The notes beneath the pieces are model-generated. The model saw only the letters and a program-made list of their open reading frames with translations, had not been told where the DNA came from and did no database searches. A stretch of 64,000 bases of DNA, from assembly GCF_004353845.1 (NCBI RefSeq), contig NZ_CP037864.1, positions 4,836,001-4,900,000 on the forward strand, given 5' to 3'. Every line of letters starts with the position of its first letter. Position 1 is the first letter of the stretch. Of the stretch, positions 54,012-61,406 are shown one piece after another. The translations under genes were made by a program, and so were the position numbers. The stretch comes from Citrobacter arsenatis. GTDB lineage: Bacteria > Pseudomonadota > Gammaproteobacteria > Enterobacterales > Enterobacteriaceae.

Positions 54012-56194
54012 TACCCCTCCCGAACCAGCCAGACCGTTGCCAACGGCGGCAACGTGAGGCTCAGTGAGTGCTGACGACCATGGCTGGCGATTTCATCGCT
54101 ATGCACCGCGCCGCCGTTGCCGGTATTACTGCCGTGATAATGCATCGAGTCGGTATTGAGGATCTCGCGCCACTTACCCGGTTGATTGATACCGAAGCGA
54201 TAGCCGTGGCGAGGCACTGGCGTAAAGTTGCTGATAACGATGATTTCATTACCGACCTTGTCACGGCGAACAAAAGCAAGCACCGAACGTTCTTTGTCAT
54301 CCACCACCAGCCACTCAAAGCCATAGGCGTCAAAATCAAGCTCGTGCAGCGCTTTATGGTGACGATAGGTAAGGTTCAGGTCGCGTACCAGGCGCTGTAC
54401 GCCGTGGTGCCAGTTATCGCCGCCTTCCAGCAGGTGCCAGTCGAGGCTGGCGTCGTGGTTCCACTCACGTCCCTGAGCAAACTCATTGCCCATAAACAGC
54501 AGTTTCTTACCGGGGAAGGCCCACATCCAGCCGTAGTAGGCGCGCAGGTTGGCAAACTTCTGCCATGCGTCTCCCGGCATGCGGTCGAGAATGGATTTTT
54601 TACCGTGAACCACTTCATCGTGCGACAGCGGCAGGACAAAGTTTTCGGTGTAGTTGTACAGCATGCCGAAGGTCAGCTTGTCGTGATGATATTGACGATG
54701 AACCGGATCCAGCTTCATGTAGTCCAGCGTGTCGTGCATCCAGCCGAGGTTCCACTTATACCAGAACCCTAAACCGCCCATATCCTGCGGTCTGGAGACA
54801 CCGGCAAAGTCGGTGGACTCTTCCGCCATGCTCACGGCTCCTGGGACCTGTTCGCCAAGAATACGGTTGGTATTGCGTAAAAACTCAATGGCTTCAAGGT
54901 TTTCACGACCGCCAAATTCGTTCGGGACCCATTCCCCTTCTTTACGGCTGTAGTCGCGATAAATCATCGACGCTACGGCATCCACGCGCAGCGCATCGAT
55001 ACCAAAGCGTTCAATCCAGTACAGGGCATTGCCTACCAGGTAGTTACTGACTTCACGGCGACCGTAGTTGTAGATCAGCGTGTTCCAGTCCTGGTGATAC
55101 CCTTCGCGCGGGTCGCTGTGCTCGTACAACCTGGTGCCATCAAACTCTGCCAGGCCAAAGTCGTCCGATGGGAAATGGCCCGGCACCCAGTCGAGAATGA
55201 CGTTCAGCCCCGCCTGATGCGCGGCATTCACAAAATAGCGGAAATCATCACGCGTCCCGAAACGACGGGTCGGTGCATACATGCCGGTAGGTTGGTAGCC
55301 CCAGCTGCCGTCGAACGGATGCTCGTTAATCGGCAACAGTTCGAGATGGGTAAAGCCCATCCACTTGGCGTAAGGAACCAGTTGATCCGCCAGTTCGCGG
55401 TAGCTCAGCCAGAAGTTGTTATCAGTATGACGACGCCATGAACCCAGGTGCACTTCATAGATGGAGATCGGCGCATCAAACTGGTTGGCTTTTTTGCGCT
55501 CCTCGCTTTGCACCACTTTTTCCGGCAGACCGCAGATAAGCGACGCGGTTTCCGGGCGCATTTGTGCTTCGAAGGCGTAAGGATCTGCCTTGATTCGCAG
55601 CTTACCGTTCGCATCGATCATCTCGTATTTATACAGTTGACCGTGCTGTGCGCCGGGGATAAACAACTCCCAGATACCGCTCTCTTTGCGCAGGCGCATC
55701 GGATGGCGACGGCCATCCCAGTAGTTGAACTGCCCGACCACCGACACGCGTTGAGCGTTAGGCGCCCAGACCGAGAAGCGCGTCCCGGTTACGCCATCCA
55801 TGGTATCCGCATGCGCGCCCAGCGTTTCATAAGGTCGCAGGTGCGTACCTTCAGATAACAGCCAGGCATCCATATCCTGGATCAGCGGACCAAAACGATA
55901 AGGGTCATCAATCAGATTCTGTTGTCCATGCCAGACAACGGCCAACTGGTAGCGAAAGAAATTTTTACGGCGGGGAAGTACAGCACAGAAAAAACCGCGA
56001 GAGTCGAGGCAATCCAGCTTGCCGACTTTGCGTCCGGTTTTGGGTTCGATCACCCACACTTCGGTGGCGTCAGGTAATAGGGCGCGGACTTCAAGTCCAG
56101 CATCAGTTTGGTGCATACCGAGTACGGAAAAAGGATCCGCAAAATGGCCTGCAATTAGCGCATTAATCACGTCTCTATCGATACGAACGGACAT
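54011..56194 (-). CDS. glgB: 1,4-alpha-glucan branching enzyme
   Basis: GlgB makes the alpha-1,6 branches of glycogen. I choose the ATG at 56194 (MSVRIDRDVINALI), giving 727 residues, because AACAGGA lies 8 bases upstream; an ATG three codons earlier would overlap that site. It has an N1 domain, a CBM48 domain and a GH13 barrel with DALRVDAVASM (nucleophile) and AEESTDF (acid). It starts the glgBXCAP operon. Confidence 0.96.
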   Translation of the reverse strand: MSVRIDRDVINALIAGHFADPFSVLGMHQTDAGLEVRALLPDATEVWVIEPKTGRKVGKLDCLDSRGFFCAVLPRRKNFFRYQLAVVWHGQQNLIDDPYRFGPLIQDMDAWLLSEGTHLRPYETLGAHADTMDGVTGTRFSVWAPNAQRVSVVGQFNYWDGRRHPMRLRKESGIWELFIPGAQHGQLYKYEMIDANGKLRIKADPYAFEAQMRPETASLICGLPEKVVQSEERKKANQFDAPISIYEVHLGSWRRHTDNNFWLSYRELADQLVPYAKWMGFTHLELLPINEHPFDGSWGYQPTGMYAPTRRFGTRDDFRYFVNAAHQAGLNVILDWVPGHFPSDDFGLAEFDGTRLYEHSDPREGYHQDWNTLIYNYGRREVSNYLVGNALYWIERFGIDALRVDAVASMIYRDYSRKEGEWVPNEFGGRENLEAIEFLRNTNRILGEQVPGAVSMAEESTDFAGVSRPQDMGGLGFWYKWNLGWMHDTLDYMKLDPVHRQYHHDKLTFGMLYNYTENFVLPLSHDEVVHGKKSILDRMPGDAWQKFANLRAYYGWMWAFPGKKLLFMGNEFAQGREWNHDASLDWHLLEGGDNWHHGVQRLVRDLNLTYRHHKALHELDFDAYGFEWLVVDDKERSVLAFVRRDKVGNEIIVISNFTPVPRHGYRFGINQPGKWREILNTDSMHYHGSNTGNGGAVHSDEIASHGRQHSLSLTLPPLATVWLVREG

Positions 56195-56280
56195 GGTTGT
56201 CATCCTGTTTTATGGTGTCACCCCTTCCAACTGATTTTCGACATCAGGTCGTGACACTTTTTTTTGACCTGAACGGCGCA

Positions 56281-56347
56281 GCACAATTGTGCATCCTCTC
56301 TGCGTCGTCCCACCTTCAGGCAACAACTTAATACCTCCGGTATTAAG
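56281..56347. promoter_or_regulatory. Two perfect palindromes in the glgB upstream region
   Basis: GCACAATTGTGC at 56281-56292 is a perfect 12-base palindrome. A second dyad has 9-base arms CTTAATACC (56327-56335) and GGTATTAAG (56339-56347) around TCC. They lie about 90-150 bases upstream of glgB. They could be protein-binding sites or, for the second, a short RNA hairpin. I do not recognise the regulator. Confidence 0.4.
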
Positions 56348-56473
56348 TCACCCTTAAAGAATAGCCAATGCTTTATCTTACTCCTGGTAAAAAATGAAAC
56401 ATCTGCGCTTACTCCTGTATTACGCAAAAAAATGGGTGACTCAGCACCCATTGATAAAACACGGAACCACTGT

Positions 56474-56553
56474 GCCGGATGGCGGCATTGCCCGATCCGG
56501 CCTGGCGGTTCGCGTCGTTTGTAGGCCTGATAAGCGTCGCGTCATCAGGCAGT
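56474..56553. repeat. REP pair after asd
   Basis: GCCGGATGGCGGC...ATCCGGCC and GTAGGCCTGATAAGC...ATCAGGCA are inverted REP elements just beyond the asd stop. Confidence 0.8.
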
Positions 56554-56559
56554 CCAACA

Positions 56560-57666
56560 TTACGCCAACTGGCGCAGCATGCGGCGCAATGGCTCCGCAG
56601 CACCCCACAGCAACTGGTCGCCCACGGTAAAGGCTGACAGAAACTCTGGTCCCATATTCAGCTTACGCAGACGACCTACTGGCGTGGTCAGCGTGCCGGT
56701 AACGGCCGCCGGGGTTAACTCACGCATGGTGATCTCCCGATCGTTTGGCACCACTTTGGCCCACGGATTGTGCGCCGCCAGTAGCTCTTCCACGGTCGGA
56801 ATAGACACATCTTTTTTCAGTTTAATGGTGAACGCCTGGCTGTGGCAGCGCAGCGCGCCGACGCGCACGCACAGACCATCGACCGGGATCACGGAAGACG
56901 TATCGAGAATTTTGTTGGTTTCGGCTTGTCCCTTCCACTCTTCGCGGCTCTGACCGTTATCGAGCTGTTTGTCGATCCACGGAATCAGGCTACCGGCCAG
57001 CGGTACGCCAAAGTTATCAACCGGCAGTTCACCGCTACGGGACAGGGCCGTCACTTTGCGTTCGATATCGAGAATAGCAGAGGAAGGGGTTGCCAGTTCA
57101 TCGGCCACATGGCCATACAGATGGCCCATCTGAGACAGCAGTTCACGCATATGACGCGCGCCGCCGCCGGAAGCCGCCTGATAGGTCGCCACGGATACCC
57201 AGTCGACCAGATCGTTGGCAAACAGGCCGCCGAGGGACATCAGCATCAGGCTAACGGTACAGTTACCGCCGACAAAGGTCTTAATGCCCTTATTCAGACC
57301 GTCAGTGATGACATCCTGGTTAACCGGATCGAGAATGATGATGGCATCGTCTTTCATACGCAGCGAAGAGGCCGCGTCAATCCAGTAACCCTGCCAACCG
57401 CTTTCACGAAGCTTTGGATAGATTTCGTTGGTATAATCGCCGCCCTGACAGGTCACGATGATATCGAGCGCCTTCAGCGCGTCCAGATCAAAAGCGTCCT
57501 GAAGCGTGCCGGTCGCGGTTCCACCGAATGTCGGTGCCGCCTGCCCGAGCTGGGAAGTAGAAAAGAAAACAGGGCGAATGGCGTCGAAGTCACGCTCCTC
57601 AACCATGCGTTGCATGAGTACAGAGCCGACCATACCGCGCCAGCCGATAAAACCAACATTTTTCAT
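56560..57666 (-). CDS. asd: Aspartate-semialdehyde dehydrogenase
   Basis: Asd reduces aspartyl phosphate to aspartate semialdehyde, the branch point for lysine, diaminopimelate, threonine and methionine. The ATG at 57666 (MKNVGFIGWRGMVGS) gives 368 residues; a longer frame to 57750 has no support. The catalytic cysteine is Cys136 in GGNCTVS. One extra residue near position 50 (FGGTATGTLQ) shifts numbering by one from E. coli. Confidence 0.96.
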   Translation of the reverse strand: MKNVGFIGWRGMVGSVLMQRMVEERDFDAIRPVFFSTSQLGQAAPTFGGTATGTLQDAFDLDALKALDIIVTCQGGDYTNEIYPKLRESGWQGYWIDAASSLRMKDDAIIILDPVNQDVITDGLNKGIKTFVGGNCTVSLMLMSLGGLFANDLVDWVSVATYQAASGGGARHMRELLSQMGHLYGHVADELATPSSAILDIERKVTALSRSGELPVDNFGVPLAGSLIPWIDKQLDNGQSREEWKGQAETNKILDTSSVIPVDGLCVRVGALRCHSQAFTIKLKKDVSIPTVEELLAAHNPWAKVVPNDREITMRELTPAAVTGTLTTPVGRLRKLNMGPEFLSAFTVGDQLLWGAAEPLRRMLRQLA

Positions 57667-57856
57667 AGCGTTTTTTCCTGCAGAGATGTGTGCTGTGTAT
57701 GCTAACCAGTATCCTACTGGCCTATCCTTCACCATACAAAAAGCAGCCAAAGTCGCAAGTGAAATTAATCAATGATAGCGAAGCCATCAGTAATGCGACT
57801 TATCCCGCTGCGCAAGCAAGCAGAAAGTCCGCGGTAATTATCAGGGAATTTGAGTT

Positions 57857-58450
57857 ATGAATGAAATCATTTCAGCGGCAGTTTTATTGATCCTGATTAT
57901 GGATCCGCTCGGAAATCTGCCCATTTTCATGTCCGTATTGAAACATACCGAACCAAAACGCCGTCGCGCGATTATGATTCGCGAGCTGTTCATTGCGCTG
58001 TTGGTGATGCTGATATTCCTGTTTGCGGGCGAGAAAATTCTGGCATTTCTGAACCTGCGGGCAGAAACCGTCTCTATCTCCGGGGGCATCATTTTGTTCC
58101 TGATCGCCATTAAGATGATTTTCCCCAGCGCCACCGGGAATAGCACCGGACTTCCGGCAGGCGAAGAACCGTTTATCGTACCGCTGGCAATTCCGCTGGT
58201 CGCCGGTCCGACAATTCTGGCGTCATTAATGCTGTTGTCGCATCAGTACCCGAATCAGATGGGGCATCTGGTGATTGCGCTGCTGATCGCCTGGGGCGGG
58301 ACGTTCGTGATTTTGCTGCAGTCTTCACTGTTTTTACGCCTGCTGGGCGAGAAAGGAGTTAACGCGCTGGAGCGCCTGATGGGGCTGATTCTGGTGATGA
58401 TGGCCACCCAGATGTTCCTCGACGGCGTACGGATGTGGATGAAGGGGTGA
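57857..58450 (+). CDS. yhgN: MarC-family inner-membrane protein YhgN
   Basis: YhgN belongs to the MarC/UPF0056 family, whose function is unresolved (earlier links to antibiotic resistance were not confirmed). The 197 residues form six hydrophobic segments, with the family features LILIMDPLGNLPIF near the N-terminus and VPLAIPLVAGPTILASL in the middle. It is divergent from asd and marks the left border of the phage-like stretch. Confidence 0.93.
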   Translation: MNEIISAAVLLILIMDPLGNLPIFMSVLKHTEPKRRRAIMIRELFIALLVMLIFLFAGEKILAFLNLRAETVSISGGIILFLIAIKMIFPSATGNSTGLPAGEEPFIVPLAIPLVAGPTILASLMLLSHQYPNQMGHLVIALLIAWGGTFVILLQSSLFLRLLGEKGVNALERLMGLILVMMATQMFLDGVRMWMKG

Positions 58451-58469
58451 CAGTATTTTCTTTGATTTT

Positions 58470-58502
58470 GTAGGCCCGGTAAGCGTAAGCGCCACCGGGC
58501 AA
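58470..58502. repeat. REP after yhgN
   Basis: TAGGCCCGGTAAGCGTAAGC and GCCACCGGGC form one REP palindrome at the boundary between yhgN and the phage-like stretch. Confidence 0.8.
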
Positions 58503-58595
58503 CCGTTTTGAAGCTGGAGAGCATGGCATTTCAGAGAACGATTCCGTTCACATTATGTTCATTGCTTCTCTGAGATCTCATCACCAGTGAACGTG

Positions 58596-58621
58596 TTAAG
58601 GGGGCTACGCAGCCCCCTTAA
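58596..58621 (-). terminator. Strong hairpin at the 3' end of the Ash-like gene
   Basis: A perfect 11-bp stem (TTAAGGGGGCT / AGCCCCCTTAA) with loop ACGC encloses the stop codon of the minus-strand gene. There is no T-run beyond the stem itself. Confidence 0.6.
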
Positions 58622-59079
58622 CAATCCCGGCTCTCCGGCAGGAAAATCGCCGCTTTGCGGTTCCCTCGCCTTATTCCTTCCCGCTTCCGGGGACGGGCGC
58701 AGGTAGCGTCCATGCAAACGGCGCCCTGAACCCGCATCCCTGCGGGTTCTCCCGGCCTTATGGAAACGCGTCGGCAATTTTCATCCGGACCAGCCCACAC
58801 CTCACCATTAGCATTTTCGGTCTGCACAGCAATACGGATATAGCTGAAAGCCAGAGCGCTGAAGCGACACCCTGATCCGGCTGAAAATCGATGAGGTGCT
58901 GACGGCTGACCGGGTCTGCCCGCAGGGATGCGGGCAGAGGGGATGGCCTGCAGGGATGCAGGCTCGGCCCCGACCCGACTGGCAGACGGAATAAGACGAA
59001 TAACTCGCGCAGCGACGATTTTCCCGCCGGGAGCCTGGGTTGCAAGGGAGGCGGCGGTGAGCCTCCCTTGCACGTTCAC
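58618..59079 (-). CDS. Ash/Icd-like protein of P4-type satellite phages
   Basis: The 153-residue frame (GTG start) has the features I recognise from proteins annotated as host cell division inhibitor Icd-like or phage Ash family: AFSYIRIAVQTENANGEVW, CRRVSIRPGEPAGM, QGAVCMDA and GNRKAAIFLPE. Such genes occur on P4-like elements; their activity is not well established. No clear ribosome binding site precedes 59079, and a 12-bp hairpin covers the first codons, so the start is uncertain. Three further hairpins lie inside. It could also be read as a structured RNA region, but the conserved protein motifs argue for coding. Confidence 0.65.
   Translation of the reverse strand: MNVQGRLTAASLATQAPGGKIVAARVIRLIPSASRVGAEPASLQAIPSARIPAGRPGQPSAPHRFSAGSGCRFSALAFSYIRIAVQTENANGEVWAGPDENCRRVSIRPGEPAGMRVQGAVCMDATCARPRKREGIRRGNRKAAIFLPESRDC
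59041..59072 (-). promoter_or_regulatory. 12-bp hairpin at the start of the Ash-like gene
   Basis: TGCAAGGGAGGC (59041-59052) and GCCTCCCTTGCA (59061-59072) form a perfect stem with an 8-base loop starting a few bases after the proposed start codon. On the minus strand it buries a Shine-Dalgarno-like AGGGAGG, so it may control translation. Confidence 0.5.
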
Positions 59080-59178
59080 GGGTATCAGAGTTTCAGAGAA
59101 ATGACACCACTGAGGTGAACGGAAACCTGAGCAATAGTCACATGTTCACCCTAAATGCTTAACTGAACGGCATTGCGC

Positions 59179-59184
59179 TATAAT
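59179..59184 (+). promoter_or_regulatory. Candidate -10 element for the C4-like leader
   Basis: A perfect TATAAT lies upstream of the antisense-RNA-like region. The -35 side (TGCTTA about 17 bases upstream) is weak. Transcription from here would give a leader of roughly 330 bases before the 148-residue gene. It corresponds in position to the lytic or immunity promoter of P4 and P1. Confidence 0.45.
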
Positions 59185-59384
59185 TGCAGGTATTCCTTAC
59201 GCTTTTAACTCGCTGAAAAAACGTATTTTCATTTCTGCGAAGCGCCTTCCGGAATGCCCCCTTGTCAGCATCGCGGATAAGCATTATCTTCTCGCTGCAC
59301 CTGCAAAATCAGGTGCCAGAATTAGCCTTCTGAACTCCTTCATCGGTGACGCAAGTATTTTTGTGTCGCACGCTTAGGTACACT

Positions 59385-59470
59385 CCAATGGTGGACCGGG
59401 CGGGGGCGTCGCAAGACGCGCCGGTATCCGATGAGGCCGGTAAGGCTAACCCTGTTCGGTTCCACCACCA
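59385..59470 (+). ncRNA. C4/P4-CI-like antisense immunity RNA
   Basis: The segment folds into a closed structure: an outer stem GGTGGACCG (59390-59398) with CGGTTCCACC (59457-59466, one bulge), enclosing GCGTC-GCAA-GACGC (59406-59419), a perfect stem with a GNRA loop. It carries two blocks complementary to flanking leader sequence. AAGGCTAA (59442-59449) matches TTAGCCTT at 59322-59329 and TTAGCCT at 59477-59483. TCCACCA (59461-59467) matches TGGTGGA at 59389-59395 and 59489-59495. This is the layout of P4 CI and P1/P7 C4 RNAs, which stop expression of the downstream operon. The boundaries are inferred. Confidence 0.65.
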
Positions 59471-59522
59471 GTGAGATTAGCCTCTCCATGGTGGATGAAA
59501 ATCACTCATCGGAGACTGCCCT

Positions 59523-59969
59523 ATGGCGACACCCCCTCTCTTTTCACACTCTTTATTTACCCTGCCCTTTAGCCATGCCACGGATTTCACCGAGCTGGCT
59601 GATAACTGTGAGCGTTTTGTCGAAGGGCTTGTTGAATGTCATGACCCGGTTGAAAAACTGGCGATTTGTGCGCGCCTGTCGGCCTGTCTGGCACTACTGC
59701 AACCAACCTTAACGGAGCCTGTACCGCAGCATCTACAGGCCAGCCTGACGGTAGAAACCTTACCGACCCGCTCTCCCCTCTTTGAACCAGAACCAGATCA
59801 GATGGGGCGTTACTGCCAGCTTTTGACGCATTTACTGATGAGTAAAACGCTGTCTGACGAGATGGAACGCGTGGCGGGTGATTTACTGCAGGATTTAGTG
59901 GGCTATTTCGCCGATACGCTAAAAGCGCCGCGTTGGCTGAAAACCGAGGATGGTGTGATGGTGCTGTAA
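59523..59969 (+). CDS. 148-residue protein of unknown function downstream of the C4-like RNA
   Basis: The ATG is preceded by GGAGA at 7 bases, directly after the second set of antisense target sequences, so its expression should be controlled by the C4-like RNA. The protein is predicted soluble and mostly helical, acidic overall, with five cysteines and no motif I can name. It has no signal peptide or membrane span. By position it corresponds to the first gene of the P4 left operon or to the killing/antirepressor genes under P1 C4 control, but I cannot establish homology by eye. Confidence 0.7.
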   Translation: MATPPLFSHSLFTLPFSHATDFTELADNCERFVEGLVECHDPVEKLAICARLSACLALLQPTLTEPVPQHLQASLTVETLPTRSPLFEPEPDQMGRYCQLLTHLLMSKTLSDEMERVAGDLLQDLVGYFADTLKAPRWLKTEDGVMVL

Positions 59970-59972
59970 AAA

Positions 59973-60060
59973 AGCCGGGTGGCGGCTTCGCCTGACCCGG
60001 CCTACTGATGTGGTTCTGTGCTCGTTTGTAGGCCCGGTAAGCGCTAGCGCCACCGGGCAA
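59973..60060. repeat. REP pair between the phage-like gene and gntU
   Basis: AGCCGGGTGGCGGCTTCGCC...GACCCGGCC (59973-60004) and GTAGGCCCGGTAAGC...CACCGGGCA (60027-60060) are inverted REP elements between convergent genes and mark the right border of the phage-like stretch. Confidence 0.8.
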
Positions 60061-60065
60061 TACCA

Positions 60066-61406
60066 TCAGCTCAACAACTGGAAGGCAATCATACCGACAA
60101 TCGCACCGACCGTGCCGAGGATGGTTTCCATCATCGTCCAGGTCTTCAGCGTTTGCGCTTCAGTCGCGCCGGTAAATTTACCGAACAACCAGAAACCGGC
60201 ATCGTTAACGTGGCTGACCACGATAGAGCCGCCCGCGATACAGATAGACAGCGCCGCCATCTGAGCACCGGAGTAGTTCAGTTGCTCAATCACTGGCATC
60301 ACCAGGCCGACCGCCGTTAAACACGCTACGGTTGCGGAACCCTGAATGATACGCACCGCCGCCGCCAGCACGAAGCAGGTGATGGCAATCGGCAAGCCCA
60401 TACCGGTTAACGCTTCGCCCAGTGCCGGACCAACGCCGGAATCCACCAGCACCTGTTTGAACACACCGCCCGCACCAATCACCAGCAGAATAATTCCCGC
60501 TGGCTGCAGCGCATGCCCGCAGATCTCCATCACGCGGTCTTTTGGCATGCCCTGGCGAATCGCCAGGCCGTAAATCGCCACCAGACAGGCCACCAGAATC
60601 GCGGTAAACGGGTGGCCGATAAACTCGAACCATTCGTAGGTTGAAGAACCGACCGGAACAAAGCGTGCGGCGATGGTTTTCAGGCCAACCAGCACCAGCG
60701 GCAGCAGGATCAGCGATAAGCTAAAGCCAAAGGATGGCATTTTTCCTTCGCCCAGATGCGGCTCGGTAATGTCTTCCGGTACGTGCAGCTCAACGTAACG
60801 GCTGATGAAGTTACCCCACAGCGGCCCGGCGATAATCATGCCCGGAATCGCAGCGCACAGACCAATCAGGATCATCCAGCCAAAGTCGGCGTGCATCTGA
60901 GAGGCCAGCAACATCGGCGCAGGCCCCGGAAGCAGGAACGCTGCGGCAGCCGCCACGCCCGCAAACAGCGGAATGACCAGCTTTACAAGGTTAGTACCGG
61001 TGTGGCGCGCCATTGAGAACGCCACGCTAATCAGCAGCACAATTGCCACCTCAAAGAACAGCGGCAGCGCGCAAATCAGACCGGCCAGGCCAATCGCGTA
61101 ATGCGCGCGGCTGTGACCGAAAGATTTCAGCATTTTGACGGCAATCTGATCGACCGCGCCCGTCTCATGCAAAATCTTGCCGAACATCGCCCCCAGCGCC
61201 ACAACAATCGCCAGGAAACCGAGCGTGCCTCCCATCCCTTTTTCCATGGTCGCCGCGATTTTATCGAGCGGCATACCGGAAAAGAGACCTGCACCAATGG
61301 ATACCACCATCAAAGCAACGAAGGCGTGCATACGCGCCTTCATCACTAAAAACAGCAGTAATAAAACGGACCCTACTGCTGTTAAAACAAGCGTTAATGT
61401 ACTCAC
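60066..61406 (-). CDS. gntU: Low-affinity gluconate transporter GntU
   Basis: GntU is the low-affinity gluconate permease of the GntP family. The 446 residues form about 12-14 hydrophobic segments with ALGAMFGKILHETGAVDQIA and the GSATVACLTAVGLV signature. It starts with GTG at 61406, which overlaps the gntK stop by one base (TAGTG), showing coupling with gntK. Confidence 0.96.
   Translation of the reverse strand: MSTLTLVLTAVGSVLLLLFLVMKARMHAFVALMVVSIGAGLFSGMPLDKIAATMEKGMGGTLGFLAIVVALGAMFGKILHETGAVDQIAVKMLKSFGHSRAHYAIGLAGLICALPLFFEVAIVLLISVAFSMARHTGTNLVKLVIPLFAGVAAAAAFLLPGPAPMLLASQMHADFGWMILIGLCAAIPGMIIAGPLWGNFISRYVELHVPEDITEPHLGEGKMPSFGFSLSLILLPLVLVGLKTIAARFVPVGSSTYEWFEFIGHPFTAILVACLVAIYGLAIRQGMPKDRVMEICGHALQPAGIILLVIGAGGVFKQVLVDSGVGPALGEALTGMGLPIAITCFVLAAAVRIIQGSATVACLTAVGLVMPVIEQLNYSGAQMAALSICIAGGSIVVSHVNDAGFWLFGKFTGATEAQTLKTWTMMETILGTVGAIVGMIAFQLLS

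Larger units (their letters stand above)
56195..56559. other. glgB-asd intergenic region
   Basis: No gene is supported in these 365 bases. The half next to glgB carries its leader with two perfect palindromes; the half next to asd carries a REP pair that likely ends the asd transcript. Confidence 0.6.
59080..59522. other. Leader and divergent control region of the phage-like stretch
   Basis: These 443 bases hold no protein gene. They contain repeated GTTCAC/GTGAAC motifs (59074, 59115, 59144), the TATAAT at 59179, a hairpin with arms GCACCTG and CAGGTGC (59297-59316), and the C4/CI-like antisense module with its paired target sequences (59322-59495). Confidence 0.6.

Noticed and set aside
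56842..57705. 287-codon plus-strand frame inside asd
   Set aside because: Antisense to asd with no start signal or family features.
59431..59712. 93-codon frame overlapping the C4-like RNA and the start of the 148-residue gene
   Set aside because: It covers the antisense structure and overlaps the better-supported gene in another frame; it has no ribosome binding site.
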